Part shown: one piece after another, positions 36,601 through 51,600 of the stretch
Layout of the letters: each line of letters begins with the position of its first letter
Numbering within the stretch: the stretch's first letter is position 1
The notes under the pieces: generated by a model
Databases searched by the model: none
Seen by the model: only the letters and a program-made list of their open reading frames with translations
Told to the model about the DNA's origin: nothing
Assembly: GCF_003259435.1 (NCBI RefSeq)
Contig: NZ_QLMA01000008.1
Location: forward strand, 124,001-188,000
Origin: Chitinophaga dinghuensis
Lineage (GTDB): Bacteria > Bacteroidota > Bacteroidia > Chitinophagales > Chitinophagaceae
Length of the DNA stretch: 64,000 bases
Reading direction: 5' to 3'
Translations under genes and position numbers: made by a program

Positions 36601-39600
36601 TCATCAGCGCCACTGCATCAGGAGCAGCTGCTGCCCTGGCAGCGAATAAGGCCGGTAATGAAGTATGCTGCGGCGTTTCAGATAAATTACTGTTGAAATC
36701 TTCCAGCAACTGATGCTCTTCCGCTTCATCCAATAACGGCAACGCACATATGTGTGTGGCAGGCTCGCTGGTAATGGAACGGAGCAACTGTTCAAAATGT
36801 TTTCCCATCCTCTGCACCGTGTCCTTATAGAACAGATCTGTACTGTATTGAAGAATCAGGGAAAGTCCTGCTTCATTCTCTTTCAGACAGAAGTTCAGAT
36901 CAAATACGGAAGTAGTATGGTCCAGTGGTTCTTCTGACAGCTGTACTTCTCCGAGGGTCAGTTCCGGAACATCCGGGGTATTCTGTAATACCAACATCAC
37001 CTGGAACAGGGGACTGCGACTCATATCACGCTCCGTCACTACAGCGTCCACGATCTTCTCGAAAGGCACTTCCTGGTATTCATAAGCGCTGAGCGTAGTT
37101 TGTTTTACCTGTTGCAGCAAGGAAAGGAATGCGGGGTTACCGGCAAGATTACTGCGCAGCGCCAATGTATTAATAAAGAATCCGGTAAGGCTCTCCACCT
37201 CCTGACGCGTACGTCCGGAAATAGGGCTGCCGATGCAGATATCTTCCTGTCCGCTGTAACGGTACAATAACACCTGGAGGGCTGCCAGCAATGTCATGAA
37301 AAGCGTTACGCCTTCCTGTTGCGACAGTGCCAGCAACTGATCTGTCAATTCCCGATCGAATTGCAGATATTCTACTGCGCCATTTTTACCTTTTACTGCA
37401 GGTCTGATTTTATCTGTTGGCAACTGTAATGCAGGCACCGCTTTCAGGTTTTCCTTCCAGTAGGACAACTGTGTAGCCAATACTTCATCAGACATATACT
37501 TCCGTTGCCAGATGGCATAGTCTGCATACTGTATTTCGAGTGCTGGCAATTTGACCTTTTCCCCGGTTGTATAACCGTTGTAAAGCATGATTAATTCTCT
37601 GAACAGCACACTGACAGACCAACCATCTGAGGCAATATGGTGCATATTCATCACCAGGATATGCGTAGTAGCATCCAGTGCGATCAGGTGCACTCGTAGC
37701 ATATGGTCTTGGGTGAGATCAAAAGGTTTTCTTATCAACGAATGCACCAGGTTGCGATAATCTGTTATTGCGGGTTGGTTGCCGCACAGATCAATTTGTT
37801 GCAGCTGCCATTGCTTTGCAGGCAGTATTTGTTGACCGGAATGTCCGTCTATCTGCACAATGACTGTTCTCAATACTTCGTGACGGGTTACCAGGTCCTG
37901 GTATGCATTTGCCAAAGCATCCTTATCCAGCATTCCTTCCATACGCAATACTAATGGCATATGGTATTGAACGCTACCTTCCATCTGATCAATAAACCAT
38001 AGCCTTTCCTGGCAATACGACAACGGAATCAATTCCGGCCGTTGCTGAGGGGTTACTGCTGGCAATAGCAAGCCTTTTCCGTTCTGACGGATGAACGCTG
38101 CCAGTCGCGCTATAGTAGGATTCGCAAATATGGATTTCACAGCGATTTCCACTTCCATATGTTTACGGAGGGCCGACTGCAAGCGCATGGCCAGCAATGA
38201 ATGGCCTCCCAGCTCAAAGAAATTGTCGTGTATACCGATCTTTTCCACCTGCAATAAAACATGCCAGATATCCGTCAGCTGCTGTTCTGTGAGGTTGCGG
38301 GCGGCTACATAAGCAGTTCCTCCCAGGGCGCTCATATCCGCTTCAGGCAATGCGCGTTTATTGATCTTACCATTATTCGTCAATGGTAATTCTGACAGGG
38401 TGATGAAAAGAGAAGGGATCATATAGTCTGGTAGTCTGGATTGCATCCAGGTACGCAGTTCGTCTTTTCCGATGCGTTGTTGTGGCACCACATAGGCCAC
38501 CAACCGTTTATTACCGTATTGGTCATTTTTTACCAATACCACGCATTGCGCCACTTGCTCACATTGACCCAGTACGCTTTCCACCTCTCCTATTTCCACG
38601 CGGTTGCCACGGATCTTCACCTGGTCGTCTTTACGCGCCAGGTAATTGATATTTCCATCCGGTAGCCAGCAGCATACATCGCCGGTTTTATATAAGCGCC
38701 CCTTGCCGCTTACATCGAATGGATCTGTCATAAAGCGCTCCGCTGTTAGTTCCGGCAAGTGCAGGTAACCTTTGGCAACTTGCACGCCACCGATAAACAA
38801 TTCTCCCGGCACCCCAACAGGGCAAGGATTTCCAGCACTATCCAAAATGTACAGGCGGGTGTTGGCGATCGGTTTACCAATTGGCGGTAATACCCGTTGA
38901 GTATAATCTTCCGGCTGAATAGTGTATGCGCTCACCACATGCGCCTCCGTAGGGCCGTACTGGTTATACAGACGGGTATTTCCTTTTTCCAGGAATAGCC
39001 GCAGATCATTACTCAATTTAAGTTGTTCTCCGGCCGTAATCACCTCCTGTAAATATTGCGGATAGATACCGCTCTCCTGTGCATATTCCACCAGGTTTTT
39101 CAATACTACATATGGGAGGAACAGGCAATTAATTTTTTCGGTATTGATCTGTTCCATCAGGATAGCCATGTCTTTCCGGCGTTGTTCATCTACCAGGTGA
39201 AGGCTACCGCCAAAACTGAGGGTAAAGAATATCTCCTGGAAACTTACATCAAAATTGATACTTGCAAACTGTAATATTCGTTTAGGCGTGCGGGTATCTA
39301 TTTCCTGTTGTTGCCAGCAAAGCAGGTTAAACAATGCCTTGTCAGGCATTTCTACCCCCTTCGGCTGTCCGGTAGAGCCGGAAGTATAAATGAGGTATGT
39401 GAGTTTATCTGGAGAAGTGTATCGGCTATGATTCGTTGCTGGTTTGACAGACAATACCTCTTCCCATATATCCGCCGATAACGTCAGGATGCGTTCTGCT
39501 GCAATATCTGCCGGCAGCAATCCCTGGCTGCGCGGATCTGTAATCATCAGCGTAAATTCCGTATCAGAGAGAATATAACGGATACGCACCTCCGGATACG

Positions 39601-42600
39601 CAGGGTCCACCGGAACGTAGGTAGCGCCGGCCTTCAGGATACCCACAATAGCGGTAATCATTTCCAGGGAGCGCGACATGCAAACAGGAATCAGTGAATT
39701 TTCCACCACTCCATTTTCCAGCAGATAATGAGACAGTTGATTAGCCCTTTCATTCAGTTGCTGGTAAGTATACTGTTCTGTTCCAAAAACAACAGCAATA
39801 GCATCCGGCGTTTGGCGTACCTGTTCTTCAAACAGGTCTATCACTGCCTTATTTTTGGGATAAGAAGCTGCTGTATCATTGAAGGTATGTAACAATTGTT
39901 TTTCCTCCTGCGCTGTGAGCATTGGCAATTCGCCTATTTGTCGGGCAGGCGCTTCCACCACCGCTTTCAGGAGTACAAGGTAATGTTCTATCATTCTTGC
40001 AATGGTAGCCTCTTCATACAGATCGCTGCAATATTCCACCCGGAAACGCAGGCCGGAATCGGTAGTTGTAACATCCACTGTCAGATCGAATTTGGCGGTG
40101 GCATTAGGAATGGACTGTATGGTAATTGGTACATCATCTAATCGCAGTTCCGGTACTTCCGGCAGGTTTTGTAAGATAAACATCACCTGGAACAGCGGTG
40201 TGCGACTCATATCACGATCGCTTACCACTGCTTCCACTATTTTCTCAAATGGGGCGTCCTGGTATTGATAAGCCTCCAGTAAGGTAGTCTTCACTTGTTT
40301 GAGCAGGGAGAGGAAATCCGGGTTACCTGCCAGGTTAGTACGCAGGGCCATGGTATTGACAAAGAAACCAATCAGCGGTTCTATGGTTTGCTGGGTACGA
40401 TTGGCAATAGGACTTCCCACCACGATATCTTCTTGTCCGCTGTAGCGGTACAACAACACTTTGAAAGCAGCCAGCATCGTCATAAACAGGGTAGCGCCCT
40501 GTTGTCTGGACAGCTGATTTAATCCGGCAGTCAACGTACCATCGACCTCGTAATGCAAGGTGTTTCCGCGGGTGCTTTGTGAAGCAGGCCGTGGGAAATC
40601 TGTTGGCAACTGCAATGTGGCTACATCATCCAGTTTCTCTTTCCAGTAAGATAATTGCTGATCCAGCAAAGCTCCTTGCAGGTGCTGCCGATGCCATAAT
40701 GCATAATCTGCATATTGTACCTGTAATGGATCCAGTTGGTGAGGCTGATGGCGGTGTGCAGCTTCATATAAACTCATTAATTCTTTGAGTAATATTGTAA
40801 CAGACCATCCATCCGCCGCAATGTGGTGGAGCACTATCACCATGTAATGCTCGTTGGCAGACAGCTTCACTAACTGAACGCGCAACATGCAATCGCTTGT
40901 CAGGTCAAATGGCTGATCATAATAGGCGGTAATTTCTTCCATGATCTGCTCCCGGTTGGTCTCTATCGATTTATCGATTACCTGGAGCTGCCATTCATTG
41001 GCGGGAAGGATATGCTGACTTACCTCTCCGTCTTCCTCCAGGAAAACGGTACGCAGTGCCTCATGTCTGTCAACAATTGTTTTCAGGGTACTTTCCAGGG
41101 CGGTGATGTCCAGGTCTCCATCCAGTTTTAGGACCATGGGTATATGATACGCCACGCTGCCTTTCATGCGGTCTATAAACCATAGCCTTTCCTGTGCAGA
41201 AGAAAGCGGCAGCTTGCCTAATCGTGGAGATGCAGTAACAGCTGGCATCACCGTACCTGGTTGCAGACGGCGGATATGATCTGCCAAGTCGGCCACCACT
41301 GGGTAAGTGAAGAGGTCCCGAATTGGGATTTCCACTTCCAGTTCACGGCGAATGGCAGATACTACACGGGTTACTAAGAGGGAATGTCCGCCCAGTTCAA
41401 AGAAGTTATCGTATATACCTATCCGTGATACTTTCAGTAATTGTTGCCAGATGCCTGTCAGCGCCAGTTCTGTAGCATTACGCGGAGGCATATACGCAGC
41501 TCCTGGCATCAGGGATTGATCCGGCGCCGGTAAGGCACGTTTATTCACTTTACCATTGCTGGTCAGCGGTAATTTTTCCAATGGTATCAGCACGGCGGGC
41601 GACATATAGTCTGGCAGCAACTGTTTCAGGTAGGCTTGTATTTTTTCTTTTTCAAAGGTTCCTGCCGGTACGATATAACCAGCCAGGTATTTACTGCCTT
41701 GCTCATTTGTACGAGCCATCACCACTGCTTGTTCCACCCATTCGCATTGTTGCAGTACCCTTTCTGTTTCGCCAGGTTCGATGCGATAACCACGGATCTT
41801 CACCTGATCGTCTGTACGACCCAGGCAAAGCACGTTTCCATCGGCTTGCCAGCAGCCCAGATCTCCGGTCTTATACAGTTTTTCAATTCTGTTATGACTA
41901 AATTGATGAGAGATGAAACGTTCTGCGGTCAGTTCCGGTAAGTGGAGATAACCTAAGGAAAGACCGGCGCCGCCTACATAAATCTCTCCTGTAACGCCCA
42001 CTGGTACCAGCTGACGGCGACTATCCAAAATATATACTTTCCGGTTGCTCAACGGGCGGCCTATAGGCACAGGCACTTTCACTGCGCCTGGTTCTACTGT
42101 ATAGGTAATGGAGAAAGTAGTATTCTCCGTAGGGCCGTAACCGTTAATAACGGTCAGTGCAGGATACTGCTGTTTTAATTTACTGATATGTTCTTCTGAT
42201 AATTTCTCTCCTCCTGCCAGGACTACCGATAAGGTTTCAAAGATGCTGATGTCTGTATCGATCAACTGATTGAACCAACTGGCGGTAAACCACATCATAT
42301 TCACCTGATGGCTGGCGATTTCTTGTTTCAACACTTCATTGTCCAGCAGATGTTGTTCAGGGCAAAGAATGAGTCGGCCTCCATTGAGCAACATACCCCA
42401 GTACTCAAAAGTGGCAGCATCGAAAGATGGTGCGCCGGTAGATAACAAGCGATCGGACGCCTTAAAAGAGACATAGTCTACTCCTTTCACGAGGCTGACT
42501 ACGTTCTGATGGCTTACCATTACGCCTTTCGGTCTGCCGGTAGAACCGGAGGTATAGATTACATACGCCAGATCTTGCGGAAGGGCCACTGGTAATTGTG

Positions 42601-45600
42601 TCAACGTAGCTGTTGCCATCAGGGTTTCATCCAACTGGTCTACGCAGATGAATTGCATGGAAGTACCTGTCTGTTCCAGCGCCGCCAATTGTGTAGTGGT
42701 AGTGAGCAGCAGTGTGCTGTTACTTTCGGCCAGCATATAGCTGATTCGTTCTGTTGGATAATGCGCATCTACCGGTACATAAGCACCTCCTGCCTTCAAT
42801 ATCGCCAGGATGGCTATGATCAGTTTATCCGAACGTTCCATACAAACCGGTACACGCATGCCGGTTGTTACTCCCGCTGATACGAGATATTTCGCCAGTT
42901 GTGCAGATGCCGTATCCAACTCCCTGTAGGTAATTTCTTTACCTGCAAACACCAGGGCAATTGCATCTGGCGTCAGCATGACCTGTAATGCGAAGAGGTC
43001 GGTGATACTTTGATCCGCCGGATAGTCGTTCTCTGTTTGGTTAAACTCGTTCAGCAACTGCGTTTCTTCCGCTGCCAGTAGCATCGGTAAGTAGCCCACT
43101 TCCAGGGAAGGGGTGTTAACGATAGATGCCAACAGTTGTTTAAAGTGGGTGATCATCCGCAGGATGGTCTCTTCGCGGAAAAGATCTGTACAGTATTCCA
43201 CACTGCCCACCATGCCTGTAGCAGTTTCCTCTAAAGTGAAATTAAGATCTACCTGTGCAGTGGTATAAGCAATTTTCTCTGCGTGAAATTGTGTAGTCCC
43301 TAATGTGAGTTCAGTGGCCACTGGCATGTTCTGTAAAGTGAAGATCACCTGGAACAATGGGCTATAGCTGAGATCACGTTCTTTCACGACAGCTTCCACC
43401 ACTTTTTCAAACGGTATGTCCTGGTGTTCATAAGCATCCAGGGTAGCGCTTTTCACCTGTTGCAATAAGGCTGCGAAGGTGGGGTTGTCTTGTAATTGTG
43501 TACGTAATGCCAGGGTATTTACAAAACATCCGATCAGACTTTCTGTTTCATGGCGGGTACGGCCAGAAACAGGACTGCCTACGGTGATATCTTCCTGGCC
43601 GCTGTAACGGTATAACAACACATTAAATGCTGCCAGTAAAGTCATGAATAAGGTAGTCCCCTCCTGCTGCGATAACGCCTGTAGCTGTTGTTGCAGGGCC
43701 TCATCGATTTGGAATGGTATGATAGCGCCTTGATTGGAAAATATAGCAGGACGCGTGTAATCGAGTGGCAACTGTAACGTGGAAACATCAGCCAACTGGC
43801 GGGTCCAATAGGCTTGCTGCTGTTCCAGCACTGTTGCCGACATATAAGTACGCTGCCAGCGGGAATAATCTGTATACTGTATCTCCAATGGCAGTAAAGC
43901 AGGCAATTGTTGTAGATCTAATGCAGCATACATTTCCATCAACTCTTTGATAAAGATACTGACAGACCAGCCATCACCGGCGATGTGATGCAAGGTGAGC
44001 GCAAGTATGGACTCCTGCTCAGCCAGTTCAATTAATTGTCCGCGTAACATGTGGTCGGCAGATAAATTGAATGGTGCATCTATCAGGGTTTTCACATATG
44101 CATGCAATGCAGGAATATCTCTGAGGAGATCTGGTCTGCCGATTATTTCCAGTTGCCATCCATCTGTATTCATTACCTGCTGATGTGGCTGTTCGTTAAT
44201 AACGGTAATGATAGTACGTAATACCGCATGACGATTGATCATTTCCCGGATGGCTGTTTCCAGTGCCTGTTTGTTAATACTTCCTTTCAGCCGGAAAACA
44301 ACCGGTATATGATATTGTATACTACCGGACAGTTGGTCGATAAACCAAAGTCTCTCCTGGGCAAAGGATAATGGCTGCGGCGTCGTGGATATTTCTGCCG
44401 TTATCCCACATGCTACAGCGTGTGTCTGTTGTTGGATATAAGCGGTCAGGCCGGCTATAGTAGGGTTATTGAAGATGGCCTTAACGGGCACTTCGGCCTG
44501 TAGCTGTTTTCTGATGGCAGATTGCAGCCGCATAGCCAAAAGAGAATGTCCTCCTGATTCAAAGAAATGATCGTGAATGCCTATACGCTCCCTACCCAGC
44601 AACTGCTGCCAGATGGTGGCCAGTACATTTTCCTGTTCATTACGGGGAGCTATATACGCAGCTGCTGAGATGGCGGTGTTATCTGGCGCTGGCAACGACT
44701 TTTTATCCACTTTTCCATTGGCGTTAAGTGGCAGCGATTCCATGGGTATCAGGAATGACGGTATCATATAGTCTGGCAATCTGTCTTTCAGATATGCCAG
44801 TATTTCCTCTTTATCAAAGCTACTTTCTGATACCACATAGCCGGTCAGGTAGCGGTTCTGCTGTTGATCTGTCCAAACGGTTACTACCGCTTGTTTAACA
44901 ACTGGACAAGTTTCCAGCACTCGTTCGGTTTCACCGGGCTCGATACGGAATCCGCGGATTTTTACCTGTTCATCGATACGGCCCATATAAACGATGTTGC
45001 CATCAGGCATCCAACGGGCCAGATCTCCGGTGCGGTAAATAGTGGCTGTTGGGTCATTGGAGAATGGGTCCTGCAAAAAGCGGGCGGCAGTCAGTTCCGC
45101 ATCCAGGTATCCTTTTGCAACGCCATCACCTCCTACATACAATTCGCCTGTAACTCCCACCGGCACTGGATGTCCGGCACTATCCAGGATATAAGCAGTT
45201 CTGTTTTTTAATGGGCGGCCAATAGGTACGTTACCACTCACTGTTGCTTCCTGGATGTGGTAATACAGGGAGAAAGTGGTGTTCTCCGTAGGGCCGTATA
45301 TGTTAGTAAGGGCGATATGTGGATAGGCGCGTCTGAATTTATCCGCATGCTTTTCCGACATTTTCTCTCCTCCTGTCAGTACTCCCTGTAATTGGGCAAA
45401 TACCGTGATATCCATGTCTATCAACTGGTTGAACCAGCTGGTAGTAAAGAACATTTTTGTAACATGGCGCTGATAAAGCGTTTGTTTCAGTAGTTCAATA
45501 TCCAGCAGACTACTCTCGGTGCTTAACACCAGGCAACCACCATTCAACAGTGTGCCCCAATATTCAAATGTGGTCGCATCAAAGGAGAGAGAGCCGGCAG

Positions 45601-48600
45601 AAAGAATGACATCTTCATTTGTCAGCGTCATATATTCCTGGGACTTCACCAGGCTGACCACATTTTTATGGGTGACTGCTACGCCTTTAGGCTTACCGGT
45701 GGAACCGGAGGTATACATCACATATGCCATTGTTGCCGCCGCAGGCTGTTCTTCCAATGCGAAGATGGGATATTGCAGCAGGTCGGGATTATCATCTACA
45801 TACAATAATGCTTTATCAACTACCTTTTCCAGCGTATCCTTCCAAAGGGTCTCAGTTACCACCAGTGGACAATCGCAGTCGCCCAGCATTTGTAAAATTC
45901 TTTCTGCAGGATAATCAGGATTTATCGGAACATATGCGCCGCCTGCTTTCAGAATTCCCAGCACGGCCACCATCAGCCCAGCGGAGCGCTTCATACATAC
46001 CGGCACATATACGCCGGCGCTTACGCCCTTACTGCGCAACTGATGTGCGAAACGATTTGCCGCTTCGTCCAGGGCGCTGTAAGTAAGTGATGTGGTATCA
46101 TATATCACAGCCGTAGCATTCGGCGTTTGCGCCACCTGTGCTTCAAAAAGGGCAGGAATGCTCTTATCCGCAGGATAAGGCATTGCTGTTTGATTGAATG
46201 TATTTAACAGCTGTATTTTTTCAGCCGGTGTCAGCAAACTAATATCTGCGATGGTATTTACGGGCTGTGTAGCTATTTGCATGAGCACCTGCTCAAAATG
46301 GGCCGTTATCATCTGGACATAAGCCTCATCGAGTATTGTCGCATTATATATCAGACCTATTTCAATACCGGCACTCATCATCACGCGTATCGTGAGCGGA
46401 TAGTTCGCTTGTTCCTGTACCTGGAAGTTTCGCAGTTGCAGTTTCCATTCAGGCGAATGCAAAGCAGGATTGACCGGGTAGTTTTCGAATACAAGAAGAC
46501 TGTCGAACAGCTCTTCCCGGATACCCGTCCACTGTTGAATATCATTCAGTGCAGCGTATTGTCGTTCGCGACTTTGTAGTTGTGCTGCCTGAATATCCTG
46601 CAACCAGGCCGTTAATGGTTGTTCATTTGCGACCGGGGTATACAGTGGCAGGGTATTGATATATAATCCAATTTTATCATCTACACCTGGCAATTCATCC
46701 GGTCTGCCGGCAACTGTCACACCGAAAATGGCGGCAGCTTTTCCCGTATAGCGGGATAACAGGTACGCCCACACGCCTTGTACGAGGGTATTGAGGGTTA
46801 TACGTTGTTGCTGTGTAAATCGCTCTAATTGCTGACGGGCAGCAGTATCCAGGTGCAGTATTTTTGCCTGGAAGCTTCCTTCCCCTTTTGTACGGGAGGT
46901 AGCAGCAGTCACAAATGGTAATAAACATCCTTCTGTTACGCCGTTCAGATAACTGCGCCAGTAAGCCTCTTCCGCCATCAGATCTCTATCTGCCAGGAAA
47001 CGGAGGTAATCTCCGAATTCATCCATTTTCAGTGCTGGCAGGGAATGATTGGAGAGAATAGCCTCATAGGTTTCCACCAGTTGGCCCAGCAATACCGGCA
47101 AAGACCAACCATCCATCAAGAGGTGGTGATAAGTCCATTGCATACGGTAGGTATCCTCTTCCAACCGGAAGAGAGTAATACGCATCAGTGGGGCGCTTTC
47201 AAAGTCCAGTCCCTGCTGACGGTCTGTTATCATCCAGGCATTTAGCGCTTCCTGCTGTTCCGATGCTGACATGTGCCGATAGTCCAGCACTGTAAATGGC
47301 AGGGTGACGTTGTGATATACGCATTGCACCGGAATACTGCACATCTTTGCATGGAAGGCAGTGCGGAATATGGTGTGATGCTGAATCAGGTGTTCCCAGC
47401 TTTTCTGAAAAGCCGTTACATGAAGATGAGGAAGTTTACATCCAAACTGTTCAACATAAGCGCCGCTATTCTCCTCATACAGTCCATGGAACAGCATACC
47501 TTCCTGTAAACCTGTTAGCCGGTATATGCCAGCAATCTGGGATCTTCTGGAGCTACCTGCTACTGTGGCATCGAGGAAGAGGTCCAGTTCATCATTGGTC
47601 ATCACAGCGCCCAATCCATAATCAGATGGCGAAGTCACCGATGTTTGATGACTTTGGTCAGCACAGTGTGTAATAATTGTTTCCAGGCGGTGCAGATAGT
47701 TTGTCGCCATATCCGCTATGGTGGCTTCGTGGAAGTGCAGCTGGCTGTAGCTCCATTCTATTACAAGCTCGCCGTTGTGGATCATACTGTTCACCGACAG
47801 TTTTTCAGGGACGATGCGTTGCGGAGATCCTCCTGCTGCCAGTGAAGACAAAGAGGTTTTAACAGCGCCGTGTCTCGCTGGCATATTATCCCCCTGACCG
47901 AGATAGTTAAAGCCTATTTCCCAAGGTGCTGCTCCTTGAAGGCTTTCGTGGCGGCCGATATATTTATGGATGCCGTAACCGATACCTTTATCTGGTACCT
48001 GGCGTAATTGTTCTTTAATATTCCTGACTATAGTGCCTAATGCAGTACCTTCAAATGCTTCCAGCCATACCGGGTATTGACTGGTGAACCAGCCAATGGT
48101 GCGGTTAATCGCAATGCCAGGCGCGATTTCCTCTCTGCCGTGTCCTTCCAGTCCCACGAGAACGCCGTTCCCTTTATTCCAGGCAGTTAGCGTCATGGCG
48201 AGGGCGGACAACAGGATATCGTTGATTTCTGTTTTGTAGGCAGCAGGCACTTCCTGTAACAACTGGCGGGTAACGGTTGCATCGAGGCGTACGGTTTTTG
48301 TACGTATATCCGATACAGTTATATGTCCATTATGAAACAGATCCGTAGGCAATAGCGTACGTTTCGTCAATACATTTTCCCAATAACGTTGTTGCTGATG
48401 GTTATTTTTTGCATAAGCGATCAGGGCTTCATGCCATTGACGGTAAGAGCTACCTTTAGCGCCCAGCAAGACTTCTGGAGTAGCGGTAGGCTGTTCCAGC
48501 AAGCTGTGGAGATCTTCCAGCAAAATACGCCAGGATACGCCGTCGGTCACGAGGTGATGCGCTATAAGCAGCAGCCGGTTGTTGGCGGTTGCGGTAGGCG

Positions 48601-51600
48601 TTTGTATCAAGGTAGCCTGGAACATAATGCCTTTGCTGATATCCAGGCATAACTGACTTTCTTCTATACAAGTGGAAATATGTTGCCGCCAGGTTTTCTG
48701 TTTCCTGCGCAGGTCTTTGATATGCAAGGTAGCTTCCGCAGTACCATAAGATTGTAGCCATCCTTCTTCGTTTTGTTGATAGGAAAAACGGAGTGCATCA
48801 TGGTATTGTACCAGTTTGCGGAGCGCCGACTCCAGCGCTTCCGGTGTCAGCTGCTTATCTGTTTCCAGGAGTAGCTGCTGCGTAAACAATCCCGGTTGTT
48901 GATTTTCAGCTGCCTCGAAATACCAGTGTTGAATAGGCAATAAACCGCAACTACCTGTCAGTGGGCCTTGTTCGCCGATGGCGCTTTCTACTTGTTTTAC
49001 AGACAACAGTTCCGCCAGTGCGGCAACTGTCTGGTATCTGAACAGGTCTTTTGCTTTTAGTTCGTATCCCAGTCTTCTGGCGCGACTCACTACCTGCATG
49101 GATATGATGGAGTCGCCACCCAGTTCTATGAAATTATCGTATATCCCTACCCGTTGTAGTCCCAACAGTTCCTGCCAGATGCCTACCAGCTGTTGTTCTG
49201 TCTCATTGCGCGGCGCAATATATTCCTGCAATTGGAGATCTGCCGCCTCCGGAGCCGGGAGTGCCTTTTTATCTACCTTACCGTTGACAGATAAAGGCAA
49301 TTGTGCCAATTCCATCATTACTGAGGGCAGCATATAATCCGGCAGCGTTTCTTTCAGCCGGTTTAATGCCTCTTGCTTATTGTAACCGGCATCGGTGGTA
49401 ACATATGCTACCAGGCGTTTATTGTTACGTTCATCTGTCCATGGAACCACTACCGCATGTTTCACGCCTTTGCATGCTTGCAGTGCGTGGCCAATTTCAC
49501 CTAACTCAATGCGGTAACCACGAATTTTCACCTGATCATCTATGCGGCCCTGGTATTCGATATTACCATCTGGCAGCCAGCGGCCGGTATCTCCGGTTTT
49601 ATACAACCGGTTACCAGCCATCGTAATAAATTTTTCTGCGGTCATTCCTGGCAGGTGCAGATAGCCGTTTGCCACTTGCGGACCGCTGACATATAATTCA
49701 CCGGTTACTCCTACCGGGAGGAGCCGCTGCTGGGCATCCAGTATATGTATCTGCATATTCGGTACCGGCCTGCCGATGGTGATCAGTTTATCTTCAGGCT
49801 GTATCTGCGCTACTGAAGACCATACCGTACATTCCGTAGGTCCGTACTCGTTATACAACGCCGCTTTTTTCACTTCTCTGAAGTGACGTTGCGTGAGGGA
49901 TAAATCCAGCGCTTCCCCCGCCAGGATAACGGTAGACAATGCCGCCTCCTGCAACAGCCCTTCTTCCAGGAGGAAACGGTAATAGGAAGGAACACACAGT
50001 ATCATATCTGTGCGGGTAAGCAGTTGCTTAACGGTCTCCGCGTCTTTCAGCGTTTCTTCTTTGCATACGATTAGTCGGCCACCAGTACATAATGTACCAA
50101 AAATAACCGCTACGGAAGAATCAAAAGAGAAAGAGGGAACCAGCAATGCGGTACCGGTATTACCATAGTAATTTTTTCTTGCCAATGTAGAGGCTACCAG
50201 TTGCTGATGCGCAATGGTTACGCCTTTAGGATTGCCTGTAGAACCGGAGGTATATATCACATAAGCGAGATCCTGCGGTTGCAAGGCAGTGACCACGGGC
50301 GTTACAGGGTACTGGTGTAATATATCTGCCAATTGGCGGACACCAATAATTGTTGCGTTGGTATATTGATGCAGCGACAGCGTATCAGCAATATTGCTTA
50401 CTACTACTTCCGCCTGGGTATCCTGGAGCATAAAGCTGATGCGGTGTTGCGGATAGGCGGGATCTACCGGTACATAGGCGCCACCGGCTTTCAGGACTGC
50501 CAGTATGCCTATGATCATTTCTGCTGATCGCTCCATACATACGGGAACGAAAGTATTTTCCCGAACGCCTTTTTCACGCAGGTAATGTGCCAATTGGTTG
50601 GCTTTTTCATCCAGTTGCTGGTAAGTGAGCGTTTGGTTCTCAAACACCAGCGCTTCTGCTGTTGGCCGCAGCCTAACCTGCTCTTCTATGAGCGCGTGAA
50701 TATTAGGGAATGTCGCTACCTCAATATGGGAATTGTTAAAGGAGGCCAGCAATGTTTGTTCCTCTTCCGGTAGAATGCTGATTTGCGCAAGTGTAAGTTG
50801 TGTGCCGCCCTTGAATTGCCGTATGATGTGCAATAAGCGTTTCACTAATAAACGTATATCCGTTTCCGTGAAGTGGGAGGGATAATAATCCGCTTTCAAT
50901 TGCAGCGGCTGCCCTTGGCCATAGTCACGCCATAGCAGTTCCAGCGGATAGCGGGTGATTACGCTGGTCAGGTCTTGTGTAACGGCCTGTATGCCTGCGC
51001 CGAAGTCCAGGTTGAAGTTCAGGTTAGCGTGGTTAACAAGGATATCTACCAGTTGTTCGGTGGTACCGTTGAGTTTCAGAGAACGGGTCAGGTCTGCAAG
51101 CTGGTATTGTTGATGCAGATTGTCGTTTTTTCTGGACACTGCTATGTTCTCCAGCAGAGCGGCCACTGTTTGCTCCGGTTGATATTTGCCCTGAAATGGG
51201 GTGATACCGGAAAACATCCCGGCTATCTGTTGTAGATCTTTATCTCTTCTGCGATGTACTGGCGTACCAAATACAAAGGCGGTGTGTTCTGTTGTTTTTG
51301 CGAAATAAATGGTGAGTGCCGCCAGCGTTAAGCGGAGTAGATTGGCCTGTGTAGCTTGTTGCAGCTCATCTAACGCATTTCTTTCCTCCGCGCTAAATTC
51401 CAGCAGGATAGTCTGGCATTGCCGCGGATTAGCATTTGTATGCTGGTACCGGCGTTCCAATAGCTGCGCTGGTTTCTTATCCATCACATTTTTCCAGTAG
51501 GCAGCATCTTCCTGGTATGCGGGAGATTGTTGATAGACGAGGGCATTATCAGCAGCGGCGATATAAGAAAGGGGGGCCCAATTCAGCGTTGTTCCCTCTA

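Noticed and set aside
33692..51500. Many plus-strand open frames of 60-130 codons opposite the NRPS
   Set aside because: All lie antisense to continuous NRPS domains and lack family motifs; they are reading-frame shadows.
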